Source: Epsilonproteobacteria bacterium (ex Lamellibrachia satsuma)
Lineage (GTDB): Bacteria > Campylobacterota > Campylobacteria > Campylobacterales > Sulfurovaceae
Assembly (NCBI GenBank): GCA_003934925.1
Contig: JQIX01000029.1
Location: forward strand, 1 to 64,000
DNA: 64,000 nt
Reading direction: 5' to 3'
Shown here: positions 50,641 to 59,527 of the stretch, in pieces
How the letters are laid out: every line of letters begins with the position of its first letter
How positions within the stretch are numbered: position 1 is the first letter of the stretch
The notes under the pieces: model-generated
The model's database searches: none
Told to the model about the DNA's origin: nothing
What the model saw: the letters and a program-made list of their open reading frames with translations, nothing else
Made by a program: the position numbers and the translations under genes

Positions 50641-52256
50641 CAGCTCTCCTTTCCCTTTTTATGTGCAGCAATAGCAGCTGCTTTATGTTTTGCATAGGCA
50701 TTGTTGATCACATACTGCTGGCCGATCGTAAAGGTGTTGTTGACTACCCAGTAAAGTACCAAACCTGAAGGGAATGGCATGATAATGAACATCAATGCCA
50801 TACCGACAGGGAACCATTTGAAGATCTTCTCCTGCATAGGATCAGTAAAATTGTTCGGTGTAATTCTTTGCTGGAACCACATAGAAAGACCCATTAAAAC
50901 CGGTAAGATATAGTACGGATCTGCCGCCGAAAGGTCATTGATCCAAAAGGATAACCATGTTGCTCCCTGAAGTTCATCTGCATTTAAAAGTACGCGGTAA
51001 AGCGCAAAAAAGACAGGGATCTGCAAGATCATAGGCAGACATCCGCCCATCGGATTTGCGCCATTCTTTTTATACATCTCCATCATCTGCGCATTTAATT
51101 TTGCAGGGTCGCCCTTATGTTTCTCTTTAAGCTCTTTCATCTTTGGTGCCAAGTCTTTAAGCTTCTGCATAGACATCATACCTTTATACGAAAGAGGGAA
51201 AAGAATCAATTTTACAAGCAGGGTAAACAGAACAATCGCCCATCCCCAATTACCCACTACATTTTCTATCCATAATAATACTTTATAGAAAGGTCTTGAA
51301 AGAAAGGTAAAGAAACCAAACTCGATCGTATCTGTAAGTTCAGGATTAATAGATTTGAGTGTTTTATATTCTTTAGGACCTATATATCCGCCAAGGTGCA
51401 GATTTTGGCTTCCTTCTACAAAGACAAGAGGGTTGTCATCTTTCTCTTTAACTATAGAGACATTCATCCCTTTGTTGAAATTATAGAATGTAGAAGCTAC
51501 ATACCTGTCAAAGGCTGAAGCGATCGTAGCATGCTTAAAGACCTCATCCCCGTTTGCTTTTTTATCTTCTATGATGGTCATCGCACCATCTTTTCCTTTG
51601 ACTAGAGCTCCTCGTACCAACAGGTAGCGTGAACTGTCTGCCATAGGTCTATGCCCCGGAGTAATAAAATAGGGAACCGAAGAAGAGGTGGAAATATCTA
51701 TACTGTAGGCACCATTGGATTGTACGGTGATCTTTTTTGTAAGGGTGACAGAAGAGAGTTTTTGTGTTAAAGTAATTGTTTTAGGCGCAGATGTTACATC
51801 TATACTACTACTTCCGGTATAGCTATATGGTGTCTTAAATGCTTCTTCATTCAATTTTGCATCTGAGAATCTGATCTCTAAAGGTTTGACCTCTCCTGGA
51901 TTCAATATCTGAAGGTCTTTCCCATCTTTTTGATATTTATTCTCTAAAAGTTCAAATTGCGAAATACGTCCAAATTCATCAATGCTCATTTTAAATGTAT
52001 CTGATACAACAGTCACTAAGGTCGATGTACTTGAGGAAGCCACAGGGGCATTATTTGTTTTTGCTTCTTTTGTCGGTGCAGGTGCATTTGTGGTGGGAGT
52101 AGCTGTTGCAACTTTAGGTGTTTCATGTTTCTTTGCTGTCTGTTCTGCAGGTTGTGCTGTTTTTGGTGTTGAAAAAAGATAACTATATCCTACAAAAACC
52201 AAAAATGAGAGAGCAAGTGCGAGAAGGAGTCGTTTGTTTAAATCTTGTTGTTCCAA
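50640..52256 (-). CDS. yidC: Membrane protein insertase YidC
   Basis: A 538-residue inner-membrane insertase. The start is taken as TTG at 52256, which gives MEQQDLNKRLLLALALSFLV and has AAAGG 8 bases upstream; a TTG at 52280 is possible. A first membrane helix is followed by an alanine/threonine-rich linker, the large periplasmic domain, and five C-terminal helices with MMSMQKLKDLAPKMKELKEK and GGCLPMILQIPVFFALYRV, cut here to GGCLPMILQIPVFFALY. YidC inserts proteins alone or with Sec. No yidD is present between rnpA and yidC. Confidence 0.95.
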   Translation of the reverse strand: MEQQDLNKRLLLALALSFLVFVGYSYLFSTPKTAQPAEQTAKKHETPKVATATPTTNAPAPTKEAKTNNAPVASSSTSTLVTVVSDTFKMSIDEFGRISQFELLENKYQKDGKDLQILNPGEVKPLEIRFSDAKLNEEAFKTPYSYTGSSSIDVTSAPKTITLTQKLSSVTLTKKITVQSNGAYSIDISTSSSVPYFITPGHRPMADSSRYLLVRGALVKGKDGAMTIIEDKKANGDEVFKHATIASAFDRYVASTFYNFNKGMNVSIVKEKDDNPLVFVEGSQNLHLGGYIGPKEYKTLKSINPELTDTIEFGFFTFLSRPFYKVLLWIENVVGNWGWAIVLFTLLVKLILFPLSYKGMMSMQKLKDLAPKMKELKEKHKGDPAKLNAQMMEMYKKNGANPMGGCLPMILQIPVFFALYRVLLNADELQGATWLSFWINDLSAADPYYILPVLMGLSMWFQQRITPNNFTDPMQEKIFKWFPVGMALMFIIMPFPSGLVLYWVVNNTFTIGQQYVINNAYAKHKAAAIAAHKKGKES

Positions 52257-52326
52257 AATTATACCTTTATTGTATATCAATGTTTAATGCATATATCGAT
52301 GATAGTATAGTGTTAAATGTGTTAAA

Positions 52327-52611
52327 TTATGTTAATGCAGAACACTTTTTAAGTGCATGAAGATATGATTTACGAATCTCTACAAAGCTTTTGGCTAAAA
52401 GAGCGGGTTTCGCAACCAATACATAAGACCCTTTTGTTAAAAGACCGATATTTTCAATGAAATGTGCTCTTAGCAAACGCTTTGCTCTGTTTCGATGAAC
52501 TGCATTTCCTATTTTCTTACTGGCAACAAAACCTACTTTGTACTCTTCTGTTTTTTTATAAAAAAGTACAAAGTAAGGGGTATGCCATGTCTTGCTGAAG
52601 TGATGATACAC
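52327..52611 (-). CDS. rnpA: Ribonuclease P protein component, start uncertain
   Basis: The core motif KKIGNAVHRNRAKRLLRAHF is unmistakable RnpA. It binds the 5' leader of pre-tRNA and the RNase P RNA. From the only usual start codon in frame (GTG at 52611) the protein is 94 residues. Homology of the frame goes further: KHFTRIKSSKEFSGVYHH is the expected N-terminus, but between the in-frame TAG at 52678-52680 and this GTG there is no ATG, GTG or TTG. Candidates are AUA (52656, 52671) or AUU (52638). AAAGAG stands 9 bases before the GTG. A rare start codon or a shortened RnpA must be assumed. Confidence 0.88.
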   Translation of the reverse strand: MYHHFSKTWHTPYFVLFYKKTEEYKVGFVASKKIGNAVHRNRAKRLLRAHFIENIGLLTKGSYVLVAKPALLAKSFVEIRKSYLHALKKCSALT

Positions 52612-52682
52612 TCCGCTGAACTCTTTACTGCTTTTAATCCTAGTAAAATGTTTTATATGGCTGATAGCTATATACCGCTATA

Positions 52683-52817
52683 TTATACTGACAATCTTTT
52701 TCTGCCTTTGGCTCTTCTTGCAGAGATCACTTTTCTACCATTTTTCGTTTTCATTCTGGTTCTAAAGCCATGTGTTCTTTTTCTTGGTGTATTGTGTGGT
52801 TGGTATGTTCTTTTCAT
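52683..52817 (-). CDS. rpmH: Ribosomal protein L34
   Basis: A 44-residue basic protein starting [19 protein letters not shown] and ending RLSV, the highly conserved bL34 sequence. It is a component of the 50S subunit. AAGGA lies 7 bases before the ATG. On the minus strand it is the first gene of the rpmH-rnpA-yidC-khpB-mnmE run. A TAAAAT -10-like box is about 55 bases upstream. The gene is missed by methods that drop ORFs below 60 residues. Confidence 0.97.
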   Translation of the reverse strand: MKRTYQPHNTPRKRTHGFRTRMKTKNGRKVISARRAKGRKRLSV

Positions 52818-52907
52818 CCTGAATTATCCTTAATCTGTTTTACCTGCATTGTTTGCATGGTATTATTTGGACGCGATTTTACCTTAATATGACTTAAAGC
52901 ATGTTAA

Positions 52908-53390
52908 TCAGTTTAATGTTTTAAAAATAATCTCGCCCTGTTTTTTATTTTGTTTCGTTTTTATAAATGTTTCAAGAAGTTTAAAGATCACATATTTAAT
53001 ATTATGTACTGTTGTTCTTACTTCCAGTTCTGTACAATAGATATTTTCACTTTTATGTACTATCATATTGCGAACCACTCTATCTGCAAAATGGTACCCA
53101 CCATCTATTTTTGTATCTTGGCATATAATGGCATATAAAGATGCTTCTTTGTCTATCTCAAACAGTATATCAGTATCTCGTTTCTCTTTTTCCAGCAATG
53201 CTTTCAGATCTATGCTTTGTCCCGTTACGAGCATAACAACAAAACCACGTTCCTCCCCGTGGTCCATAAGATAATACATAATATCCATTGTAGTTCCGAG
53301 TTTATCTACCATTACTGCTGCCAATGCTATATCATTTCCATTAAATCTCACATTGTCTCTATTTATTTCATTTTCTCTTATTATTTCCAT
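52908..53390 (-). CDS. Degenerate GGDEF-like protein
   Basis: The start at 53390 has GAGAGGAG upstream, so it is preferred to the ATG at 53423. The 160-residue protein ends its middle with LLEKEKRDTDILFEID and AIICQDTKIDGGYHFADR, which parallels the later half of GGDEF domains (R-x-x-D-x-x-F-x-x-D...; Q-D-T-x-x-D-G-A-x-x-F-A-E-R). No GGDEF active loop is found, so it cannot be a normal diguanylate cyclase. It may be a sensor or partner protein. The fold assignment is tentative. Confidence 0.6.
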   Translation of the reverse strand: MEIIRENEINRDNVRFNGNDIALAAVMVDKLGTTMDIMYYLMDHGEERGFVVMLVTGQSIDLKALLEKEKRDTDILFEIDKEASLYAIICQDTKIDGGYHFADRVVRNMIVHKSENIYCTELEVRTTVHNIKYVIFKLLETFIKTKQNKKQGEIIFKTLN

Positions 53391-53462
53391 TATTATTTTT
53401 CTCCTCTCAAAATTTTTTTTCATTATATCAAAATATTTTAGCTTCTATTGCTATAATTTCTC

Positions 53463-54602
53463 ATGAATCATACAGATAAAGATAATTTTCCGTCTCCCTG
53501 CTGGGTATTGGAAGAAACATTACTTAAAAAAAACCTGGAACTGATGCAAAAGATCAAGAACAAAACAGATGCAAAAGTTCTCTTGGCCCTTAAGGGCTAT
53601 GCCTTATGGAAAAGTTTTCCCGTGATCAAGCCTTATCTTGACGGATGCTGTGCCAGCGGCCTGTATGAAGCCAAACTCGCACATGAAACATTCGGCAAAG
53701 AAGTACACACTTACTCCCCTGCTTTTAAAGAAGAAGAGATCGAAGAGATTGCGCAGATATCCCATCATCTGGTCTTTAACTCCCCTGCCCAGTTCAAACG
53801 GTTCGCCCTGCATGCAAAAAAGATAAACCCTGAACTTTCTCTGGGATTACGCCTCAACCCTGAATATTCTGCATCACCAAAAGAGATCTATAATCCCTGC
53901 GGGCTGAATTCAAGACTGGGTACGACAAAAGAGAACTTTGATGAGTCTGTTCTGGAGGAATGTGAGGGTTTCCATTTTCATGCACTGTGTGAACAGGACA
54001 GTGATGCACTTGAGCAAGTACTTAAAAATTTTGAAAAAAAGTTTGGTATATATATTCCCCAAATGAAATGGATCAATTTCGGAGGAGGCCATCATATCAC
54101 CAGAAAAGGATATGATGTAAAAAAGCTCATTACTCTTATCCGTGATTTCAAAGAAAGGTATGATGTAGAAGTCTATCTCGAACCCGGCGAAGCCATAGGC
54201 TGGGGGACTGGTACCCTGATCAGCACAGTTCTGGATATCGTCCATAACGGCATGGACATTGCCATTCTTGACTCTTCTGCAGAAGCCCATATGCCCGATA
54301 CCATCATTATGCCCTATCGTGCCGATGTACGCGGAGCAGGCAGAGCAGGTGAAAAAGCACATACCTACCGTCTCGCAGGCAATACCTGCCTGGCAGGAGA
54401 TATCATGGGGGACTACAGCTTTGATGCTCCGTTGAATATAGGGGACAAGGTCATCTTTGAAGACCAGATGCACTACACGATGGTCAAAGCCACGACCTTC
54501 AACGGTATCAAACTTCCCAGTATTGCCATAAAAAAAGAAGATGGAACAGTGGAAGTAGTACGTGAGTTCGGATATGAGGATTTTAAGAACAGGTTATCCT
54601 AG
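53463..54602 (+). CDS. nspC: Carboxynorspermidine/carboxyspermidine decarboxylase
   Basis: A fold-type III PLP enzyme that decarboxylates carboxyspermidine to spermidine, or the nor form. The PLP lysine is in VLLALKGYALW (about residue 43). INFGGGHHITR and LEPGEAIGWGTG carry the phosphate-binding glycines and cofactor contacts. The C-terminal half has SAEAHMPDTI, the TCLAGD active cysteine and the EDQMHYTMVKATTFNG stretch. Length is 379 residues. With speA (7715) and the synthase (15342) it forms the last step of spermidine synthesis here. It is convergent with tamB. Confidence 0.95.
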   Translation: MNHTDKDNFPSPCWVLEETLLKKNLELMQKIKNKTDAKVLLALKGYALWKSFPVIKPYLDGCCASGLYEAKLAHETFGKEVHTYSPAFKEEEIEEIAQISHHLVFNSPAQFKRFALHAKKINPELSLGLRLNPEYSASPKEIYNPCGLNSRLGTTKENFDESVLEECEGFHFHALCEQDSDALEQVLKNFEKKFGIYIPQMKWINFGGGHHITRKGYDVKKLITLIRDFKERYDVEVYLEPGEAIGWGTGTLISTVLDIVHNGMDIAILDSSAEAHMPDTIIMPYRADVRGAGRAGEKAHTYRLAGNTCLAGDIMGDYSFDAPLNIGDKVIFEDQMHYTMVKATTFNGIKLPSIAIKKEDGTVEVVREFGYEDFKNRLS

Positions 54603-54621
54603 GAGTCTGTCGGACTCCTAG
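54599..54621. terminator. Terminator hairpin between nspC and tamB
   Basis: A 9-bp perfect stem CTAGGAGTC (54599-54607) and GACTCCTAG (54613-54621) with loop TGTCG overlaps both stop codons of these convergent genes. A short T run follows on the plus strand (CCTTTTTG). Confidence 0.6.
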
Positions 54622-57600
54622 AAATCCTTTTTGTAGAATATATCTCCGGAACTTGATTTGGGACTGACAGTAATGGTCCCTTCAATATGTTGACTATAAT
54701 CATATTTCAATCTTACACTGGAGACTTCGTCATTGATATAGATGATCGTGATCTTGTCAGTCAGCTTTTTACCCACTTCCACGCTATTCCCCGCACCCAG
54801 AACAAGATGATCGATCTTAATACCTGCATTGGAGAGTGCTGATTTCGCCATAGCCCCACCCATCATTTTCATCATATCTTCACCACTGTTGTTTTCCGCA
54901 CCTACTTCAGAATCAAAAAGGATCACAGAGAGAATCTGTTCTTTTGTCAAATGTGGCACTGAATTAAAAATAATATTCGGTAAAGCCGGTGTACCTGTAA
55001 CCGAAACCGTGATGAGATATTTAACGGTTTTATATTCCGCCTTGATATCCAGGATCGGTTTATTGATGTCTCCCGTAAAATAAATAAAACTTTTTTTCAA
55101 AATGAATTTCTTATCCTGAAAGATATAGCTTCCTCCTGCAGGCAGCTCTACCATACCAAGGAAAAGTACAGGACCCCCCTCCGCTTTTTCTATTCCCATA
55201 TCTACTTTTGCCAGCATATTCATATCACCCTGTTTATAGACCAAAGGCTTTTTAGTTTTGATCTTGACAGAAATACTGAGCTCCTCCATAAAAGGAGTAC
55301 TCTGCTTCTCTTTCTTCCTGTCCTGCACAATAACGATATCACTGTCCAAAGCAAAAGTCTTTTGACGAAGATCATAATAAATATTGCCTCCCAGCAGTGT
55401 AACTTCACCCCTAATGGAAGTTTTATTGCCATCCAGCAGCGTTTCCAGCCTGACCGCACTGTCCAGGTCAATAAGTCCATGTGCTATATGCAAAGAAGAT
55501 GCCTCTTCGGACAGTTTTCCTTTTCTGGTTTTCGTATTATAGGTTCCGATTACTTTGAGTTGATCATTCAACCAAAGCGGGGACACTTCTATGATATCTC
55601 CTTTCATATTGACAACAGAAGGTTTCGTAGAAAAGAATTTCATTTTATCATATGTCACTTTATACGATTCAAGCAGGACTTTTTGCTTATCAATGTCTGC
55701 AACTACTTTCATGTCATTGAGGAGATGTTCAGTATTTTGATCAGGCCGATAGATCATCTTGGGTGAAACAAGGGAAAGACGCAACTTTCTCATCGCTGTA
55801 AGCTCTGCAGAAAGGTCCAATGTCCCTTCCAACGGCGGCAGGTCCTCAGCATAAAAAGACCGTATACTGTCCTGCAAAGATTTTATGGAATCCGCTTTAG
55901 CGTTAATGGTAATCTTTTTCTGAGCAATCCCTTTTATCTCTGTAGTCAAACCGGCTAACTTTATTTCACCGTCTACCTTTCCGTTATCAAGAAAATATTC
56001 CAAATTTGAAGTGAGTGCTTTGGACTTCAGTTCAAGTGTAACATTCTTATCGGCCAATGTCGCATCGATCATAAGAGGATCAATGGCATTCCATTGGATT
56101 TTTTTATCGAACGATCTTAAAAGGGAATCTTTGGGTATCATACTTGTTGCTTTTAACCGCAATGTTTTATCATATACGATATCTGCATCTATATTGGCGA
56201 CATTGGAAACGATCCTTGCTTTGGCTTTTATCGGAGTGATCTTCCTGAGATCCAACGGAGCATCTATGATCACATTAGCCTTGCTTGCATTCAGTTCTTC
56301 AGGCAAATTCATCATCTCATTCAGAGCGATCGCTTTGGTCGTTTCCAGATGCAAATGCCCTTTCTCAAGATCAGCTGAATCAAAACTTCCCTTCAGTCCG
56401 TCTGATCTCATCTCTATACCGGCATGATCGCTATCACCGGTATATTGAATATTCAAATGGTTTAAAGGTTTCGTAAACTTTGCATTAATGCCGGTCAGCT
56501 CTTTTGCTTTTATCTCTCCTTTGTAACTCATCTTACCATCTATTTTAAATATATTGGTGACTGAAATATTTTCTGCATATGGTGTCGTTATCATCAATTT
56601 GGAATCTGCAGTAAGCGTATTCCCGTCGATAACATAGACCACATGGCTAAGCAAACTGTTTATATCCAGATCGAACTCACCTTTTTTACTGATCAATACG
56701 TGCTTTGCTTTTGCTCTTATATCAGCGGTGATGCGCTCTTTTGTAGCATTGAAATCAACCGCTATATCACCTATGGCTTCTTTGCGCAGCGGCAGGTCAT
56801 AAAGCTCAAAAAGTTTTTTGTTTGGTGTCAGTTCGATCTTGCCTGTCAATTGGTTGTTCCTGATCTGTCCTCTCTGCTTAACGTTGCTGAGATCCGTTGT
56901 TGCATTCAGATCAACAGAGGCATTTTCAACCAAACGTTTTTCTACATTAAATCTAGCGTTTTTGACATTCAGCAGCAGCTTAAGCACATGTACGGGATCA
57001 TAGGTTACAGGAAGCACATTGGCATGGAGCGATCCAAGGATGATGGTCCTGGGAATAAGAGGACTGGGTTCACTTTGCTTCATTCTGTTCTGATCTGCAG
57101 ACAGCATCCTGCCCCTCTTATTGTTTTCACTTGCAAAAAACTTTTGTAATACAAGCATATCCATATCTTTCAATACAATATGCTCAAAACGAAGCGTATC
57201 GCCGATCAGGGATCCTGAAATATCGATCCCGCCCATATTACTATCCGCCAAAAGTGCAAAATCTTTGATCTGCAGCACATTTGTTGCATAATATATATCT
57301 TTCATATCCAGCACAGTTTTGGAGACAAGTATCCCCTGCTCGGTAAAAGGATTCACACTGAAATGTATCTTCCCTACGCTTACAGCAAAATCAAAAGGCT
57401 TGGAACTGCTGTTATCATCACTGGGGAAAGATGCGATCAGCCGTTTGAGGACATTTGTATCCAATGCATCGATCTCCAACTCATTGACTGCAATACTTTT
57501 ATAAAGCAGCCGGGAAGGATCCCATCTGAACTTTATACTTTTTGAAACAGGATCACCTTCGAATTTCAGTTCTTTTATCGTTACACCTGTGAGAATGTTC

Positions 57601-57746
57601 CCGGTAATATCATCATAAGTGATCTTATATTCAGGGGCAAAATACTCTGCAGCTTTTTTGATCACATAAGAGGAATTTGCCGCAAAAACAATACTCAGGA
57701 TCAGTACGATAAAAAACAGGAGGAAGCTATAAAATATTTTTTTCAA
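54618..57746 (-). CDS. tamB: Translocation and assembly module protein TamB
   Basis: A 1,042-residue AsmA-like/TamB protein. One N-terminal membrane helix (about residues 5-25, IVLILSIVFAAN) anchors it in the inner membrane. The long middle is beta-rich and repetitive, as in the bridge-like lipid transfer proteins. The C-terminal DUF490 domain is visible in YIFQDKKFILKKSFIYFTGD, PILDIKAEYK and the closing segment near SVRLKYDYSQHIEGTI. TamB and TamA together support outer-membrane homeostasis and phospholipid passage. It overlaps tamA by four bases. Confidence 0.92.
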   Translation of the reverse strand: MKKIFYSFLLFFIVLILSIVFAANSSYVIKKAAEYFAPEYKITYDDITGNILTGVTIKELKFEGDPVSKSIKFRWDPSRLLYKSIAVNELEIDALDTNVLKRLIASFPSDDNSSSKPFDFAVSVGKIHFSVNPFTEQGILVSKTVLDMKDIYYATNVLQIKDFALLADSNMGGIDISGSLIGDTLRFEHIVLKDMDMLVLQKFFASENNKRGRMLSADQNRMKQSEPSPLIPRTIILGSLHANVLPVTYDPVHVLKLLLNVKNARFNVEKRLVENASVDLNATTDLSNVKQRGQIRNNQLTGKIELTPNKKLFELYDLPLRKEAIGDIAVDFNATKERITADIRAKAKHVLISKKGEFDLDINSLLSHVVYVIDGNTLTADSKLMITTPYAENISVTNIFKIDGKMSYKGEIKAKELTGINAKFTKPLNHLNIQYTGDSDHAGIEMRSDGLKGSFDSADLEKGHLHLETTKAIALNEMMNLPEELNASKANVIIDAPLDLRKITPIKAKARIVSNVANIDADIVYDKTLRLKATSMIPKDSLLRSFDKKIQWNAIDPLMIDATLADKNVTLELKSKALTSNLEYFLDNGKVDGEIKLAGLTTEIKGIAQKKITINAKADSIKSLQDSIRSFYAEDLPPLEGTLDLSAELTAMRKLRLSLVSPKMIYRPDQNTEHLLNDMKVVADIDKQKVLLESYKVTYDKMKFFSTKPSVVNMKGDIIEVSPLWLNDQLKVIGTYNTKTRKGKLSEEASSLHIAHGLIDLDSAVRLETLLDGNKTSIRGEVTLLGGNIYYDLRQKTFALDSDIVIVQDRKKEKQSTPFMEELSISVKIKTKKPLVYKQGDMNMLAKVDMGIEKAEGGPVLFLGMVELPAGGSYIFQDKKFILKKSFIYFTGDINKPILDIKAEYKTVKYLITVSVTGTPALPNIIFNSVPHLTKEQILSVILFDSEVGAENNSGEDMMKMMGGAMAKSALSNAGIKIDHLVLGAGNSVEVGKKLTDKITIIYINDEVSSVRLKYDYSQHIEGTITVSPKSSSGDIFYKKDF

Positions 57747-59497
57747 AATGATTGTCCTATTTGAAATTGAATACCATACTGTGAAGCATCGTGTACATTG
57801 AAACCCATATCCAGTTTAAACGGGCCGATAGGTGTCATATATCGTATTCCCACCCCTGCAGAAGTAATGATCTCACCCGAAAAATCATAACTCTCGTTAC
57901 TCAACATCGTATTGTCTGTAAAGACTGCACCATAAATATCACCCCAGACAGGATAATCTGCTTCAAGGGACAGGTTTGCCATGGTCACTGCCCCTTCTAT
58001 ACTGTATTGAGAAGGAGAAAGAATCACTCCCATTTCATTATATCCATACGCCCTGTTTGAAAATGATCCGCCGGAGAAAAACAGTTTTGATTCGGGAAGC
58101 CCTGCAGGATCCCCGTCAATAATACCTGCTTTCCCCACTGCTGCAAGAGTCAAATCACCCAAAGTATGGATTGCCCTCCCCTCTACAGTCATTTTAAGAT
58201 AGTCGCTTGCCTCTTCATCATAAGACAAACCATATTCCAGATACGTAGAGAAATAAAAACCGTACTTTGGATCGAGTTTAGAATTTCTTCCGTCATAGAT
58301 GACATTCACATAAGGATAAAAAAGCAGAAAAGTCCCCTCATTGATAGCATGGGACACTGGATTCCCCTGCATATTATCCAAAAGTGAAATATCGATATCC
58401 TCCAAGGCTATTCCCGCTTTTACATCAAACTGCTTATCGATATAAGATAAAAAAACTCTTCCATAAGCTTTTTTTTCCATGAAACCTTCATATTCCAAAT
58501 TTGAATAACCTATTTTGGACCCAAGATCGGTATAATGGCTATAGAGTTCAAAAAATGCCGGTTTGAAAAAGTCTACTTCTACCAACTGCTCTTTACTTGA
58601 CCAGGCAGTTTTCACTTTCACTTTCTGCGCATTACCCAAAAAATTCTTTTTGATATACTCTGCCTGCACACGCGCTCCCACATAGGTGTCATATCCTGCA
58701 CCTACACGGTAATGGTTGGGTTTTTTCATCTCGGAAACAGTGATATCAACAGGTACGACATTATAGAATTTACGGTCATAGGTCACCAATACATTATCGA
58801 ACGCATCAAGATCATAGATCGCGGTATACGTGTTTTTTATCAGTTCTGTATTGAATCTCTCTCCTTCAGCAGCCCTGACCCTGGAAGTTATAACCTTTTT
58901 ATCAATACTTTCCAACCCTTTTACCGAAAGTGCACCAAAGGTACAAACACCTCCTTTTTTCAGGCTGTATCTCAGATCCACTGTATATTTATCCAGGTCA
59001 ACATATGCCTTGGTATCAAGATCATAACTGCAATATCCGTCTTTAAGCAATGCCTCAATGATAGTGTTCTTAATATTCACAAAATCTTCGGTCCTGAATA
59101 TTTCTCCTCTCTTTACCGTAATGAACGTACTGAGGTTATAGTCACTGGAGATATTGATGTCATTTATCTTTACGGGCCTGTTCTCTTTTATGCTTACATC
59201 AACTGTAGTATTCGTTTCTTTGATGCTGAACTTTGCGTCGTAAAAGCCTTCTGAATCATAAAAGCTTTTCAGCGAAGAGCCCAGTGTAGGAAGAAGCCTG
59301 TCTTTGATCCTGGGGACATTTTCTTTCCAGAACTGAAAAAAACTTTTATGCTCAACACCCAAAGCATCCTGAAGTACCACCTCATCAAAATGTTTCTGTC
59401 CCGTAAAATGGATCATATGTGTAGGAAGTTTCAGATCTTCTGAAACAAGAGAGGCAGTAAAGAAAAGCAGTATAACAAATATCTGTTTATAATACAT
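57743..59497 (-). CDS. tamA: TamA/BamA-family outer-membrane protein
   Basis: A 584-residue Omp85 protein. A signal peptide (MYYKQIFVILLFFTASLVS) leads to three POTRA-like domains (about 25-265), then a 16-strand barrel. Omp85 hallmarks are KLFFSGGSFSNRAYGYNEMG (the lid-lock type (V/I)RG(Y/F)-like segment in the form FSNRAYG) and the end GIQFQIGQSF. With TamB it forms the envelope-spanning TAM complex. The next genes upstream are gpsA and channel genes on the same strand, 30 bases away. Confidence 0.92.
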   Translation of the reverse strand: MYYKQIFVILLFFTASLVSEDLKLPTHMIHFTGQKHFDEVVLQDALGVEHKSFFQFWKENVPRIKDRLLPTLGSSLKSFYDSEGFYDAKFSIKETNTTVDVSIKENRPVKINDINISSDYNLSTFITVKRGEIFRTEDFVNIKNTIIEALLKDGYCSYDLDTKAYVDLDKYTVDLRYSLKKGGVCTFGALSVKGLESIDKKVITSRVRAAEGERFNTELIKNTYTAIYDLDAFDNVLVTYDRKFYNVVPVDITVSEMKKPNHYRVGAGYDTYVGARVQAEYIKKNFLGNAQKVKVKTAWSSKEQLVEVDFFKPAFFELYSHYTDLGSKIGYSNLEYEGFMEKKAYGRVFLSYIDKQFDVKAGIALEDIDISLLDNMQGNPVSHAINEGTFLLFYPYVNVIYDGRNSKLDPKYGFYFSTYLEYGLSYDEEASDYLKMTVEGRAIHTLGDLTLAAVGKAGIIDGDPAGLPESKLFFSGGSFSNRAYGYNEMGVILSPSQYSIEGAVTMANLSLEADYPVWGDIYGAVFTDNTMLSNESYDFSGEIITSAGVGIRYMTPIGPFKLDMGFNVHDASQYGIQFQIGQSF

Positions 59498-59527
59498 GAT
59501 ATAATACTCTCCTTTTCATCTATATAT

